Below are positions 1 to 8,156 of a DNA stretch of 18,179 bases, piece after piece. The notes beneath the pieces were generated by a model. It was not told the DNA's origin and searched no databases. It was given only the letters and a program-made list of their open reading frames with translations. A program made the position numbers and the translations under genes. How positions within the stretch are numbered: the first letter of the stretch is position 1; each line of letters starts with the position of its first letter. Origin of the DNA: JBDIAR01 sp039812545 (GTDB lineage Bacteria; Actinomycetota; Actinomycetes; Actinomycetales; Dermatophilaceae); the NCBI GenBank assembly GCA_039812545.1, contig JBDIAR010000056.1, positions 1 to 18,179 on the forward strand, given 5' to 3'.

Positions 1-1
1 G

Positions 2-511
2 GGCGACACGCCACCCGCCACCGCAGCTTCCGGAGCCTCGGCCGGCTCGAACGCGACCGGCGACGCCGCCTCGTCGTCCACCACATCGGGTGTCCTCCTG
101 GGGTACGCCATTTCCACCCAGTGCACGTCGTCAACGGGGACCTTCAGGTGCGGCAAGGGTCGCCTGATTGCCGTGGTGCAGTGCCCCGACCGACGCTGCA
201 CCCTATATGCGAGTTCTGGACTGTTTTTCGACATGCAGCCCGATTCGGTGCCGTTCACGTTCTCGCTCGGCGAACCCGTCACCCGCAGCGTCAGCATCCC
301 GGACAACACGCCGGGCTGCCCCAAAACGACCACGCTGAAAATCTCCGGCGCCCCGAGCGGCACCGGGTATGTCATCACGGCCAGTCAACCGTTCAACTTC
401 GGCAATGGCGACGGCACATGTGACCTGAACGCCGGTCAGGGGCAGTTCCGCGTCGACGTGCTGCCCTATTACGAGGGCATGGATATCCGACGACTTTCGT
501 GGCCGGCCTGA
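2..511 (+). CDS. C-terminal part of a Cys-rich exported or surface protein (5' end outside window)
   Basis: The frame is open from base 2 to a TGA at 509-511, so about 169 residues of a longer protein are present. I see no credible internal start; the first ATG is inside the folded part. The first 30 or so residues are an Ala/Ser/Thr/Gly/Pro-rich low-complexity linker. The rest is a compact domain with six cysteines (in STQC, FRCG, VQCPD, RRC, PGCPK and GTCD), which suggests three disulfides and an extracytoplasmic location (inference). The segment around 200-240 has codons such as CTA, TAT, AGT, TCT, GGA and TTT. These are less G/C-biased than the neighbours, so this may be a fast-evolving or acquired gene. 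I do not recognise the family. It could be the extracellular sensor of a membrane protein or a secreted adhesin-like protein. It overlaps the next gene by 13 bases. Confidence 0.6.
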   Translation, partial: GDTPPATAASGASAGSNATGDAASSSTTSGVLLGYAISTQCTSSTGTFRCGKGRLIAVVQCPDRRCTLYASSGLFFDMQPDSVPFTFSLGEPVTRSVSIPDNTPGCPKTTTLKISGAPSGTGYVITASQPFNFGNGDGTCDLNAGQGQFRVDVLPYYEGMDIRRLSWPA

Positions 512-536
512 CGCGTTTCGTGGCCGGCCCGACGCG
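495..536. repeat. 21-bp tandem duplication at a gene junction
   Basis: Bases 495-515 and 516-536 are two adjacent copies of a 21-bp unit beginning TTTCGTGGCCGG, differing at one position (T in the first, C in the second). The unit is seven codons, so the downstream frame is kept. The first copy holds the stop codon of the upstream gene. In the second copy the T-to-C difference removes that stop. Each copy contains a GTG that could start the downstream gene (499 and 520). Confidence 0.85.
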
Positions 537-1659
537 CCCAACCGGTACATCGGCCGTCGGCGGGCCACCCTGCTTCCTCGGCGTCGAGCGGGAGTACCAG
601 GTGATCGAGTCCGTCGGCCGGGTCGACGCCCGCACCATCTGGTCCACCCTCGACGCCTTGGGCCCTCGGCTCGATCCCGGCGACCCGCGGGCTCGTCGCC
701 TGCCGACGGGCGCGGTCGCCACCTGCGACGGCCCGGAGGCCGAGATCGCCACCCCGCCGATCCCTCTGGATCCGAGCGCGATCGGACTCGTCGTCGGGCA
801 CGCCGCCCGTGGCGAGGCGCTCCTGGCCGAAGCGCTCCTGCCCGGCGCTTTCCTCGACAAGGGCCTCCCGGCATACCGGCTGGTCGGGTACTCCACCCAC
901 CTCAACCTCTCCGTCCCCGACAGTCGGGTCGAACGGATCGCCGGGATCATCGCCACCCACCTCGCGCTGCCGCTCATGCTCGCTCTCGACCGCGCCGAGT
1001 CGCCGGGTCTGCTCGTGCGCCCGCGGTACGGCCGGCTCGAGGTGGGCGGCGACTTCGTGCGCGGCGACCAGCTGCGCGCGGCCCTCGTCTGGCTCGTCGC
1101 CCTGGACCGCCTTGCGACGCGCGCCCTCGTCGATCGGCGCCTCGCCGCGCGGCTGCGCCGCATCCCGACGCCCCGCGTCGTGCCGGCGAAGGAGCGGTAC
1201 GGCTGGTTCGTCGCCGCAGACGCCTTCGGGCCACTCCTGTATACGGAGGCGCCGCGCACCGTTCGTCTGCCGAGCCGGCGCCTCGGGCAGCGACGGGCGT
1301 CCGCCGGAGAACTCATGGCACTCCTCGGCGATCTCGCCCTCGACCCCGCCCACCTGCCGGACCTCGACCCGGCCGACCTCGCGCTCGCCCGACACCAGGC
1401 CGCCGGCGACGCGCCGCTGCCCGGCGAACGCCTCGTCACCGCCGACGACCCGTACCCCTGCGTTCGGCAGGATCTGTCGTATGCCGGGCGCCGGGTGGGG
1501 CAGAGCGACGTCGAGGTCGTCGCCGCCACCTGGCGGGCCGCCACCGTTCGAGTCACCCGCGGCGACACCCGACGATGGCTTGTCCTACCCGGTCACGAAC
1601 TCGACGCCGCGCTCGCCGCCGCCGACCGAGGTGACGGACCGTTGCTCGAGCTCATGTGA
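499..1659 (+). CDS. GCS2/amidoligase-fold protein (glutamate-cysteine ligase family 2-like)
   Basis: It encodes 386 residues from GTG 499; GTG 520, seven codons later, is an equally possible start, and neither has a clear Shine-Dalgarno. The N-terminal GVEREYQV motif resembles the GVE-E-E opening of carboxylate-amine ligases of the YbdK/GCS2 group and of amidoligases. GPEAEIATPP matches the acidic metal/ATP-binding strand that follows. THLNLSV sits where these families carry their His-x-His/Asn strand. PRYGRLEV further on fits the Arg-rich substrate strand. The length is near the roughly 370 residues usual for YbdK-like enzymes. Such proteins join an amine to a carboxylate (typically glutamate) using ATP in the cytoplasm; the substrate here cannot be read. 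The C-terminal third is divergent. It overlaps the upstream partial gene, so the two may be co-transcribed. Family assignment rests on motif recall only; an inactive homologue is possible. Confidence 0.55.
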   Translation: MAGLTRFVAGPTRPTGTSAVGGPPCFLGVEREYQVIESVGRVDARTIWSTLDALGPRLDPGDPRARRLPTGAVATCDGPEAEIATPPIPLDPSAIGLVVGHAARGEALLAEALLPGAFLDKGLPAYRLVGYSTHLNLSVPDSRVERIAGIIATHLALPLMLALDRAESPGLLVRPRYGRLEVGGDFVRGDQLRAALVWLVALDRLATRALVDRRLAARLRRIPTPRVVPAKERYGWFVAADAFGPLLYTEAPRTVRLPSRRLGQRRASAGELMALLGDLALDPAHLPDLDPADLALARHQAAGDAPLPGERLVTADDPYPCVRQDLSYAGRRVGQSDVEVVAATWRAATVRVTRGDTRRWLVLPGHELDAALAAADRGDGPLLELM

Positions 1660-1763
1660 CCGGGACCTCCCCGGCCGCCCTGGCATCGTCGGGCAGGCTG
1701 AGTAGGGTGGAATGTCGTCCGTCAACAGATCGGCGGGCGTTCCGCGGAAGGGACTAGCCGCTC

Positions 1764-3821
1764 ATGCCTGCCGAATCCGCCGTCGTCGGGGCACGATTCG
1801 ATATCCGTCGCACCATCGTCTCGGTCGGGGTCGTCGCCGTGGTGGCCGCGCTGATCGCCGCCGCCTACTCGGGGGCCGCCGCGCCGCCGGTCGAGGGGAT
1901 CAGCGACGCCGGGGCCGGGGTCCGCTGGGGCATCCTCGTCCTGCTCGCCGTGCACTACCTGGCGGCCGCCCTGACGATCGGGACGCTGCTGCTCTCGGCC
2001 ACCTGCATACCCGAAGACGATCACGCCACCACCGGCCCGCGCCGGACCGCCGCCCTGGAACTGGCCGCCGCCGCCGGGTTCGTGTGGACGGTCGCCGGAC
2101 TGGCATACGTCGTCGTCGGCTTCGCCGACATCTCGGGCCTGCCGATGTCGCACGCCAACTTCCTGCCCTCGTTCATGCACTCGGTGATGAGCCTGGAGTC
2201 GCTGCGCAACGAGATCTTCACCTGCGCCCTGGCCCTGGTCGTGTCCTCGCTGGCCGTGATGGTCCGGTCCCGGGCGTGGACCGTGGCGCTGGCCGCGATC
2301 GCCTTCTTCGCGCTCGTGCCGCTCGCGTTCTCGGGACACTCCTCGGCGAACACCGACCACGAGACCAGCGTCAACATGCTCGGCGTCCATCTGGTCTGTA
2401 TCAGCGCCTGGGTGGGTGGCCTGCTCGCCATCGTCGCGATGCGTGCCGTCCTGGGCCCGGTGCTGTTGACCGTGCTGAGCCGGTTCAGTGTGCTGGCGGC
2501 GTGGGCCTACGGCGGTGTCGCGATCTCCGGCATCATCCTGGGCGTTTCCAATATCGGGACGTGGTCCGGGGTCGACAGCACGTATGCCGTGCTCGTGATC
2601 GTCAAGATCGTGCTGCTCGTGGGGCTTGGGGCGATGGGCATCGTCCAGCGTCGCCGGAGCCTGGCTCAGCTTGCGGAGCGGCCGCGGGACCGGGACAGCC
2701 GAGGGATCTTCGCGCGGGCCGCGGCCCTCGAACTGGTGCTGATGGCCGCCGCAACCGGTGTGGCCGTGTCCCTCGGTCGCACCAAGCCGCCGGGCGATCT
2801 GCCGGTCGACGGGTCGCCGATCACGCGGCTCAGCGGCTTCCCCGACCCCGGGGCGCCGACGTCGACGTCATGGTTCACGGACTGGCAGATCGACTGGTTC
2901 TGGGCCGGCGTGGCGGCCGTCGCCATCGGGCTCTACCTGGCCGGCGCGATCCGGTTGCACCGACGCGGCGACAAGTGGCCGATCGGACGGACGCTGTGCT
3001 GGGTGGCCGGTTGGGCGGTATTCGCGTGGACCACCAACGGCGCGCTGATGATCTACGGTCGCCTGTCGTTCTCCTGGCACATGGCCTTCCACATGATGCT
3101 GGTCATGGTCATCCCGGTGTTCCTGGCGATGGGGGCCCCGGTGACCTTGATCGCGCGGGCCCTGCCGCACCGCAAGGACGGCACCCTGGGCCCGCGCGAA
3201 CTGGTCCTCGGCTATGTCCACAGCCGGTGGGCGGCATTCTGGGGCAACCCGATCGTGGCGTCGGTCAACTTCTTCGGCAGCATGATCGTCTTCTACTACT
3301 CCGGGCTGTTCGAGTTGGCGCTGCGCTCGCACGGCGGCCATATCGCGATGATCGTGCACTTCATGATGGCCGGGTATGTCTTCGCGTGGATGCTCATCGG
3401 GGTCGACCCCGGCCCGAAGCGCTGGCCCCCGCCGTTGCGGGTGGTCGTGCTCTTCGCGACGATCTCGTTCCACGCCTTCTTCGGCGTCGCCGTCGCCCAG
3501 GGAACGGCGTTGTTGGCTCCCGAGTTCTTCACCGAGCTGCAGGTGCCGTGGATCCGCGATCTGCTCGCCGACCAGCAGAAGGGCGGCAACATCACCTGGG
3601 CGATCGGCGAACTCCCGTCCCTGGTCCTGGCCCTGCTGGTGACCTTGTCGTGGGTCAAGGCCGACGATCACGAGAAGCGCCGCATCGACCGGCAGGCCGA
3701 CCGGGACGGCGATGCCGACCTGCGCGCCTACAACGAGCGGCTCGCGACGATCGCCGAACACGACGACCTGATCGCCGACCACGACGACCGGGAGGTCGAG
3801 TACCCCCGCCGACACCACTGA
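1764..3821 (+). CDS. ctaG: CopD-CtaG fusion: copper/cytochrome c oxidase assembly membrane protein
   Basis: It encodes 685 residues with many hydrophobic segments, so it is an integral membrane protein. Residues about 1-330 look like a copper-resistance D (CopD) domain, including a SGHSSAN stretch and GVHLVCISAWVGG, which resembles the His...Trp signature of CopD. Residues about 370-640 look like the Caa3_CtaG family: SWHMAFHMML followed by a MGAPV motif near residue 437, then VDPGPKRWP and SFHAFFGVAV near 545-575. Fusions of this kind are known in actinobacteria (Rv0102-like). CtaG helps deliver copper to the CuB site of cytochrome oxidase and CopD is linked to copper uptake; the fusion probably couples the two (inference). 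The tail after residue about 632 is highly charged and probably cytoplasmic. ATG 1764 is chosen because GGAAGGGA lies ten bases upstream. It seems to be monocistronic, with about 100-bp gaps on both sides. One ATA codon occurs, inside the GCATAC motif at 2005. Confidence 0.88.
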   Translation: MPAESAVVGARFDIRRTIVSVGVVAVVAALIAAAYSGAAAPPVEGISDAGAGVRWGILVLLAVHYLAAALTIGTLLLSATCIPEDDHATTGPRRTAALELAAAAGFVWTVAGLAYVVVGFADISGLPMSHANFLPSFMHSVMSLESLRNEIFTCALALVVSSLAVMVRSRAWTVALAAIAFFALVPLAFSGHSSANTDHETSVNMLGVHLVCISAWVGGLLAIVAMRAVLGPVLLTVLSRFSVLAAWAYGGVAISGIILGVSNIGTWSGVDSTYAVLVIVKIVLLVGLGAMGIVQRRRSLAQLAERPRDRDSRGIFARAAALELVLMAAATGVAVSLGRTKPPGDLPVDGSPITRLSGFPDPGAPTSTSWFTDWQIDWFWAGVAAVAIGLYLAGAIRLHRRGDKWPIGRTLCWVAGWAVFAWTTNGALMIYGRLSFSWHMAFHMMLVMVIPVFLAMGAPVTLIARALPHRKDGTLGPRELVLGYVHSRWAAFWGNPIVASVNFFGSMIVFYYSGLFELALRSHGGHIAMIVHFMMAGYVFAWMLIGVDPGPKRWPPPLRVVVLFATISFHAFFGVAVAQGTALLAPEFFTELQVPWIRDLLADQQKGGNITWAIGELPSLVLALLVTLSWVKADDHEKRRIDRQADRDGDADLRAYNERLATIAEHDDLIADHDDREVEYPRRHH

Positions 3822-3924
3822 CCCCGCACCGCCCGGCTGGAGGCGTCTGCCCGGGTGCGTCCTGGCCGACCGGTATTCTGAGCGGCAGCCCAACCAGGTT
3901 TCGTCAGACGGGAGCGGTCCGCAG

Positions 3925-5133
3925 GTGAGTGCCGAGCTGGTCGTCGTCGGGGCCGGGCTGACCGGACTGACGGTGGCCCAACAGGTCGCCGAACGCTTCG
4001 ACAAGCGGGTCGTGGTCCTCGACCGGCGGACGCACATCGGCGGCAACGCCTACAGCGAACCCGATCCGGACACCGGCATCGAGGTGCACACCTACGGCGC
4101 CCACCTGTTCCACACCAGCAACCCGCGGGTCTGGGAGTACGTCAACCGGTTCACCGAGTTCACCGACTACGTCCACCGGGTCTACACGACGCACCACGGG
4201 CAGGTCTTCCCGATGCCGATCAACCTCGGCACGATCAACCAATTCTTCGACGCGGCATACACCCCGGACCAGGCTCGCGCCCTGATCAGGGAACAGGCCG
4301 CCGAACTCGGCGACAAGGAGCCGGCCAACCTCGTCGAGAAGGGCATCAGCCTGATCGGGCGGCCGCTCTACGAGGCGTTCATCGCGCACTACACCGCCAA
4401 GCAGTGGCAAACCGACCCCGAACAGCTCTCCGCCGACATCATCACCCGCCTGCCGGTGCGCTACACCTACGACAACCGGTACTTCAACGACACCTGGGAG
4501 GGCCTGCCCAAGGACGGATACACCGCCTGGCTGGAACGCATGGTCGCGGATCCGCGGATCGAGGTCCGCCTCGGCGTCGACTTCTTCGCCGAGACCGGCC
4601 CGGACGGCGAACCGAACCCGTATGCCAAGGGCCGGGTCGTCGGCCGGGTCCCCGTGGTCTACACCGGCCCGGTGGACCGGTACTTCGACTACGCCGCCGG
4701 GCGGCTTGGCTGGCGCACCATCGACCTGGAACGCGAGGTCGTCGAGACCGGGGACTTCCAGGGCACCTCGGTGATGAACTATCCGGACCCCGACGTGGCA
4801 TACACCCGGATCCTGGAGTTCCGGCACTTCCACCCCGAGCGGGACTACCCGAGCGACAAGACGGTCATCTACCGCGAGTACTCCCGGTTCGCCGACCGCG
4901 CGGGCGACGAGCCCTACTACCCGGTCAACACCGCGCAGGACCGGCAGATGCTGCTGGCCTACCGCGACCTGGGCAAGGCCGAGCCCGGGGTCCTCTTCGC
5001 CGGGCGGCTCGGCACCTACAAGTACTTCGACATGCACATGGCGATCGGTGCCGCGTTGTCACTGGTGGACAACAAGCTCGCGCCGCATTTCCAGGACGGT
5101 ATGCCGGTCGCCGGCGGGGGAGTCGACGAGTGA
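3925..5133 (+). CDS. glf: UDP-galactopyranose mutase
   Basis: It encodes 402 residues. The enzyme is a flavoprotein that converts UDP-galactopyranose into UDP-galactofuranose in the cytoplasm. The N-terminus carries the dinucleotide-binding motif VVVGAGLTGLTVA (residues about 6-18), then VVVLDRRTHIGGNAYSE, where the HIGGN segment is typical of this family. YGAHLFHTSN is the active-site His loop. YTAKQW, the mutase signature region, lies near residue 155, and the Arg and Tyr residues expected to contact substrate are in FRHFHPERDYP and EPYYPVN. AGRLGTYKYFDMHMAIGAAL closes the FAD site. The length matches the bacterial enzyme (about 370-400). The GTG start at 3925 follows a GGGAGCGG sequence at a suitable distance. 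It is the first gene of a four-gene unit and overlaps the next by four bases (GTGA), indicating translational coupling. Confidence 0.97.
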   Translation: MSAELVVVGAGLTGLTVAQQVAERFDKRVVVLDRRTHIGGNAYSEPDPDTGIEVHTYGAHLFHTSNPRVWEYVNRFTEFTDYVHRVYTTHHGQVFPMPINLGTINQFFDAAYTPDQARALIREQAAELGDKEPANLVEKGISLIGRPLYEAFIAHYTAKQWQTDPEQLSADIITRLPVRYTYDNRYFNDTWEGLPKDGYTAWLERMVADPRIEVRLGVDFFAETGPDGEPNPYAKGRVVGRVPVVYTGPVDRYFDYAAGRLGWRTIDLEREVVETGDFQGTSVMNYPDPDVAYTRILEFRHFHPERDYPSDKTVIYREYSRFADRAGDEPYYPVNTAQDRQMLLAYRDLGKAEPGVLFAGRLGTYKYFDMHMAIGAALSLVDNKLAPHFQDGMPVAGGGVDE

Positions 5134-7256
5134 GCGAGCAGGCCAGCGGGCAGAGCGCCCCGCCGATGGCGACGGCCCCTGGCGTCGGCTCCGGCGTCGG
5201 CTCGGGCGGTGGGCCGGACACGCCCGCCGACTGGGTGGTCGTGGCCCGGGTGGTCTTTCCGGTCGACGGCGACGAGGACGTCCTGCCGCTCTACGTCGAC
5301 TACTCCTCGGGGGCCCTGGCCCCCGGGCCGCCGGTGGAATCCGGCAACCGAATCGTGCGAGCGCTGACCCGGGCCCGCCGCGACGCCGTCGGGGCCCAGC
5401 TCGCCGGTGCCGGCGCGGGCCGGACGATGACCCACCTGTCCGACATCTCCTCCCGCCACAGTGCCTCCTTCCCGCCGGACAGCAGGGTCTCGTTCGGCAC
5501 GTACTTCAACGGTTTCCCCGCCGGCTACTGGCGGCACTGGACGGACGCCCGGACCGTGCGGCTGCACGTCGAGGCGCACGGCGGTGGCAGCGTCGTCGTC
5601 TACCGGTCGAACGCCCGCGGCCTCTCCCAACGGGTCGCGCTGCACCAGGTGGACGGCGAGGCTGTCGTGGACCTCGACCTCACCCTGGCCCCGTTCATCG
5701 ACGGCGGCTGGTACTGGTTCGACCTGATCAGCGGCAGCACCGGCATACGGCTCGTCGCGGCGGACTGGAGCGTCCCCGGGCCGGCACCGGCATACGGGAA
5801 GCTTTCGCTCGGCACGACGACGTTCAACCGGGCCCGGTTCTGCGTCGCGACCCTGGCCGCGATCGCCGACGACGCCGAACTGCGCGAGCACCTGGAGGCC
5901 TTCTACGTCGTCGACCAGGGCACCGACAAGGTCAGCGCCCAGCCGGAGTTCGCCGACCTTACCGCCCGCCTCGGCGATCAGCTCCAGGTCATCGACCAGC
6001 CGAACCTCGGCGGGTCGGGTGGGTTCTCGCGGGGCATGTACGAGTCGGTGCGGGCGGGACGGGCCGCGTTCCACATGTGCATCGACGACGACATCTACGT
6101 CGAGACCGAGGGCATCCTGCGGGCGCTGCGGTTTGCGTGGTTCACCCGCACGCCCACGATCGTCGGCGGGCACATGTTCGACCTGTACAACCGGTCGGTG
6201 CTGCACGCCTGGGGCGAGAGCATCGACTGGGTGCCCTTCCTCTGGGGCCCGAACCCCGACCTCCCGCTGGACGTCAACCTCGCCGTCCACAACGTCCGCC
6301 AGACCGGCTGGATGCATCGCCGCCATGACGTGGAATACAACGGCTGGTGGATGTGCCTGATCCCGACGCAGATCATCCGCGAGATCGGGCTGGCGGTGCC
6401 GGTCTTCATCAAGTGGGACGACGCCGAGTATGCCCTGCGTGCGCGGGAGGCGGGGTATGCCACGGTGTCACTGCCCGGGGCGGCCGTCTGGCACGTCTCG
6501 TGGGGGGACAAGGACGACGGCACCGACTGGGGCGCCTATTTCCACGCCCGCAACCGGCTGCTGACGGCGCTGCTCCACTCACCCCATCCGCACGGCGGGC
6601 GGATCGTGCAGGAGTCGGCGTTCGCCCAGGCCAAGCACGCGTTGTCGATGCAGTACTACACCCAGGCCGTGCGCCAGCGGGCGATCACCGACCTGATGAG
6701 CGGGCCGGCGCACCTGCATGCCGGCATGGGTTCCATCCTCGGTGAGCTGCGGGCGGCGATGCGCGAATTCCCCGACACGACCTTCGAGTCCGACCCGTCG
6801 GCCTTCCCGGCACCGGCGGGCCGCCGACCGGCCCACGACCAACTCATCCCCTCCGTCGTCGGGCTGGGCCCGTGGCTGGCGCGCACCGCGGTCCACCACC
6901 TCAAGGCCGTCCCGCCGCAGGCCGGCGAACGCCCCGACGTGTCGTTGCCCAACGCGATGGGCCGCTGGTGGACGCTGCCGGCATACGACTCCCTCCTGCT
7001 GACCCGCGCCGACGGATCGGGCGTGGCTTGGCTGCGCCGGGACCGAGACCGGTTCCTCGCCCAGTCCCGAGACGATGTCCGGCTGCACCGTGAACTGTGG
7101 GCGCGGTGGGCGGACCTCGCGAGCGCATACCGGGCGGCCCTGCCCGAACTCACCTCGTTCGCGGCGTGGGAGAAGACCTTCGGGATCGAACCGGACCGGC
7201 AGGACGAGCCGGGCGACCGGGAGGAACAGGTCGGACCGGACAGCCGCGATGGCTAG
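5130..7256 (+). CDS. glfT2: GlfT2-type galactofuranosyltransferase
   Basis: It encodes 708 residues from GTG 5130 (GTGA overlap with glf). It transfers galactofuranose from UDP-Galf onto a growing galactan on a lipid carrier at the cytoplasmic membrane face. An N-terminal Gly/Ser/Pro-rich tail (about residues 1-33) precedes the beta-sandwich domain, with GTYFNGFPAGYWRHW typical of the GlfT2 family. The GT-A domain has the metal-binding triple Asp at D319-D321 (CIDDDIY), the catalytic WDDAEY at W429-Y433 and the metal-ligand His at H455 (AVWHVSW), all as in Mycobacterium GlfT2. A helical C-terminal domain follows. It is about 70 residues longer than the roughly 640-residue mycobacterial enzyme, mostly from the N-terminal tail and an acidic C-terminal tail. 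It is the only galactofuranosyltransferase in the window. Whether it also performs the priming GlfT1 step cannot be told. Confidence 0.93.
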   Translation: MSEQASGQSAPPMATAPGVGSGVGSGGGPDTPADWVVVARVVFPVDGDEDVLPLYVDYSSGALAPGPPVESGNRIVRALTRARRDAVGAQLAGAGAGRTMTHLSDISSRHSASFPPDSRVSFGTYFNGFPAGYWRHWTDARTVRLHVEAHGGGSVVVYRSNARGLSQRVALHQVDGEAVVDLDLTLAPFIDGGWYWFDLISGSTGIRLVAADWSVPGPAPAYGKLSLGTTTFNRARFCVATLAAIADDAELREHLEAFYVVDQGTDKVSAQPEFADLTARLGDQLQVIDQPNLGGSGGFSRGMYESVRAGRAAFHMCIDDDIYVETEGILRALRFAWFTRTPTIVGGHMFDLYNRSVLHAWGESIDWVPFLWGPNPDLPLDVNLAVHNVRQTGWMHRRHDVEYNGWWMCLIPTQIIREIGLAVPVFIKWDDAEYALRAREAGYATVSLPGAAVWHVSWGDKDDGTDWGAYFHARNRLLTALLHSPHPHGGRIVQESAFAQAKHALSMQYYTQAVRQRAITDLMSGPAHLHAGMGSILGELRAAMREFPDTTFESDPSAFPAPAGRRPAHDQLIPSVVGLGPWLARTAVHHLKAVPPQAGERPDVSLPNAMGRWWTLPAYDSLLLTRADGSGVAWLRRDRDRFLAQSRDDVRLHRELWARWADLASAYRAALPELTSFAAWEKTFGIEPDRQDEPGDREEQVGPDSRDG

Positions 7257-8151
7257 GCGCCGCACCGAGGTCCCTGCGCTGCCCGAGGGGCTCATCGCGC
7301 CCGGACACAGCCACGGGTTGCTGGACGTGTTCCGATGGCGCTTCCTGCTGCGCCTCCTGGTCCGCAAGGAGTTGCGCGTCCGCTATCGCGGGTCGGTCCT
7401 CGGGCTGCTCTGGTCGTACGTCAAACCGGCCGCCCAACTCGCGGTGTTCTACGTGGCGATGGGCAAATTCCTGCGGCTCTCGGATCGGCTGCCGAACTTC
7501 GTCATCTACCTGTTCGCCGGCATCGTCATCGTCAACTTCTTCACCGAGGTCTTCCGCAACACCACCCGGTCCATCGTGGAGAACTCGGACCTGGTCAAGA
7601 AGATCTACATGCCGCGCGAGCTGTTCCCCGTCTCCTCGGTGTGGGTGGCGATCGTCCATCTCGTGCCCCAGCTGCTCGTCCTCGTGGTGGCCGCCTTGTT
7701 CACCGGGTGGCGGCCCGGCGGACTCAATCTGCTGGCCATCGCGCTGGCACTGCTGTTGACCGGGGGAGCGGCGCTCGGGCTCGGGCTCCTCTTCGGCGCG
7801 GTCAACGTCCTTTTCCGCGACGCCGAAAACCTCGTCGAGCTCATCTTGATGATGGCGACCTGGATTTCGCCGGTTCTGTACACCTGGCAACTCGTGCGCG
7901 ACGCGCTGTCCGACCAGTGGTGGACGCTCTACCAGCTCAACCCGATCACCCCCGCGGTCGAACTCGCCCACTACGGGTTCTGGCTGCCCTCCGCGCAAGT
8001 GGCCGACGCGCTGGCCGCGCGGGGCGAGTCCGCGGTGCCCGACGACTTCGGCCTCTGGTTGGTGCTGGCCCTCGTGGTGACCGGGCTGCTGCTGGCCTTC
8101 GGCCAGTTCGTCTTCCACCGGCTCGAGGGCCGGTTCGCCCAGGAGCTGTGA
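7249..8151 (+). CDS. wzm: Wzm-type polysaccharide ABC exporter permease
   Basis: It encodes 300 residues from ATG 7249, which overlaps the end of glfT2 by eight bases. The frame is open further upstream, but that part is only a shadow of glfT2. No optimally placed Shine-Dalgarno exists (GGGAGG is 25 bases upstream), so translation is probably coupled. The protein belongs to the ABC-2 type export permeases: a cytoplasmic amphipathic N-terminus with KELRVRYRGSVLGLLWSYVKP, the family hallmark, then about six membrane spans. NLVELILMMATWISPVLYTW and LNPITPAVELAHYGFW are the usual conserved segments of Wzm/TagG/RfbA-like proteins. With Wzt it should move the lipid-linked galactan or galactan-containing glycan across the membrane. 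Its gene order beside glfT and wzt resembles Mycobacterium Rv3781-Rv3783. Confidence 0.93.
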   Translation: MARRRTEVPALPEGLIAPGHSHGLLDVFRWRFLLRLLVRKELRVRYRGSVLGLLWSYVKPAAQLAVFYVAMGKFLRLSDRLPNFVIYLFAGIVIVNFFTEVFRNTTRSIVENSDLVKKIYMPRELFPVSSVWVAIVHLVPQLLVLVVAALFTGWRPGGLNLLAIALALLLTGGAALGLGLLFGAVNVLFRDAENLVELILMMATWISPVLYTWQLVRDALSDQWWTLYQLNPITPAVELAHYGFWLPSAQVADALAARGESAVPDDFGLWLVLALVVTGLLLAFGQFVFHRLEGRFAQEL

Positions 8152-8156
8152 GTCAT

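Noticed and set aside
1712..3928. Long Arg/Gly/Pro-rich open frames opposite or out of phase with real genes (also near 4404, 5048, 7335, 10464 and 13292)
   Set aside because: They are products of high G+C at third positions of the true genes. They lack family motifs and clash with well-supported coding regions.
5130..5230. Signal peptide or membrane anchor at the GlfT2 N-terminus
   Set aside because: The first 33 or so residues are Gly/Ser/Pro/Ala-rich without a hydrophobic core, so they are better seen as a flexible tail.
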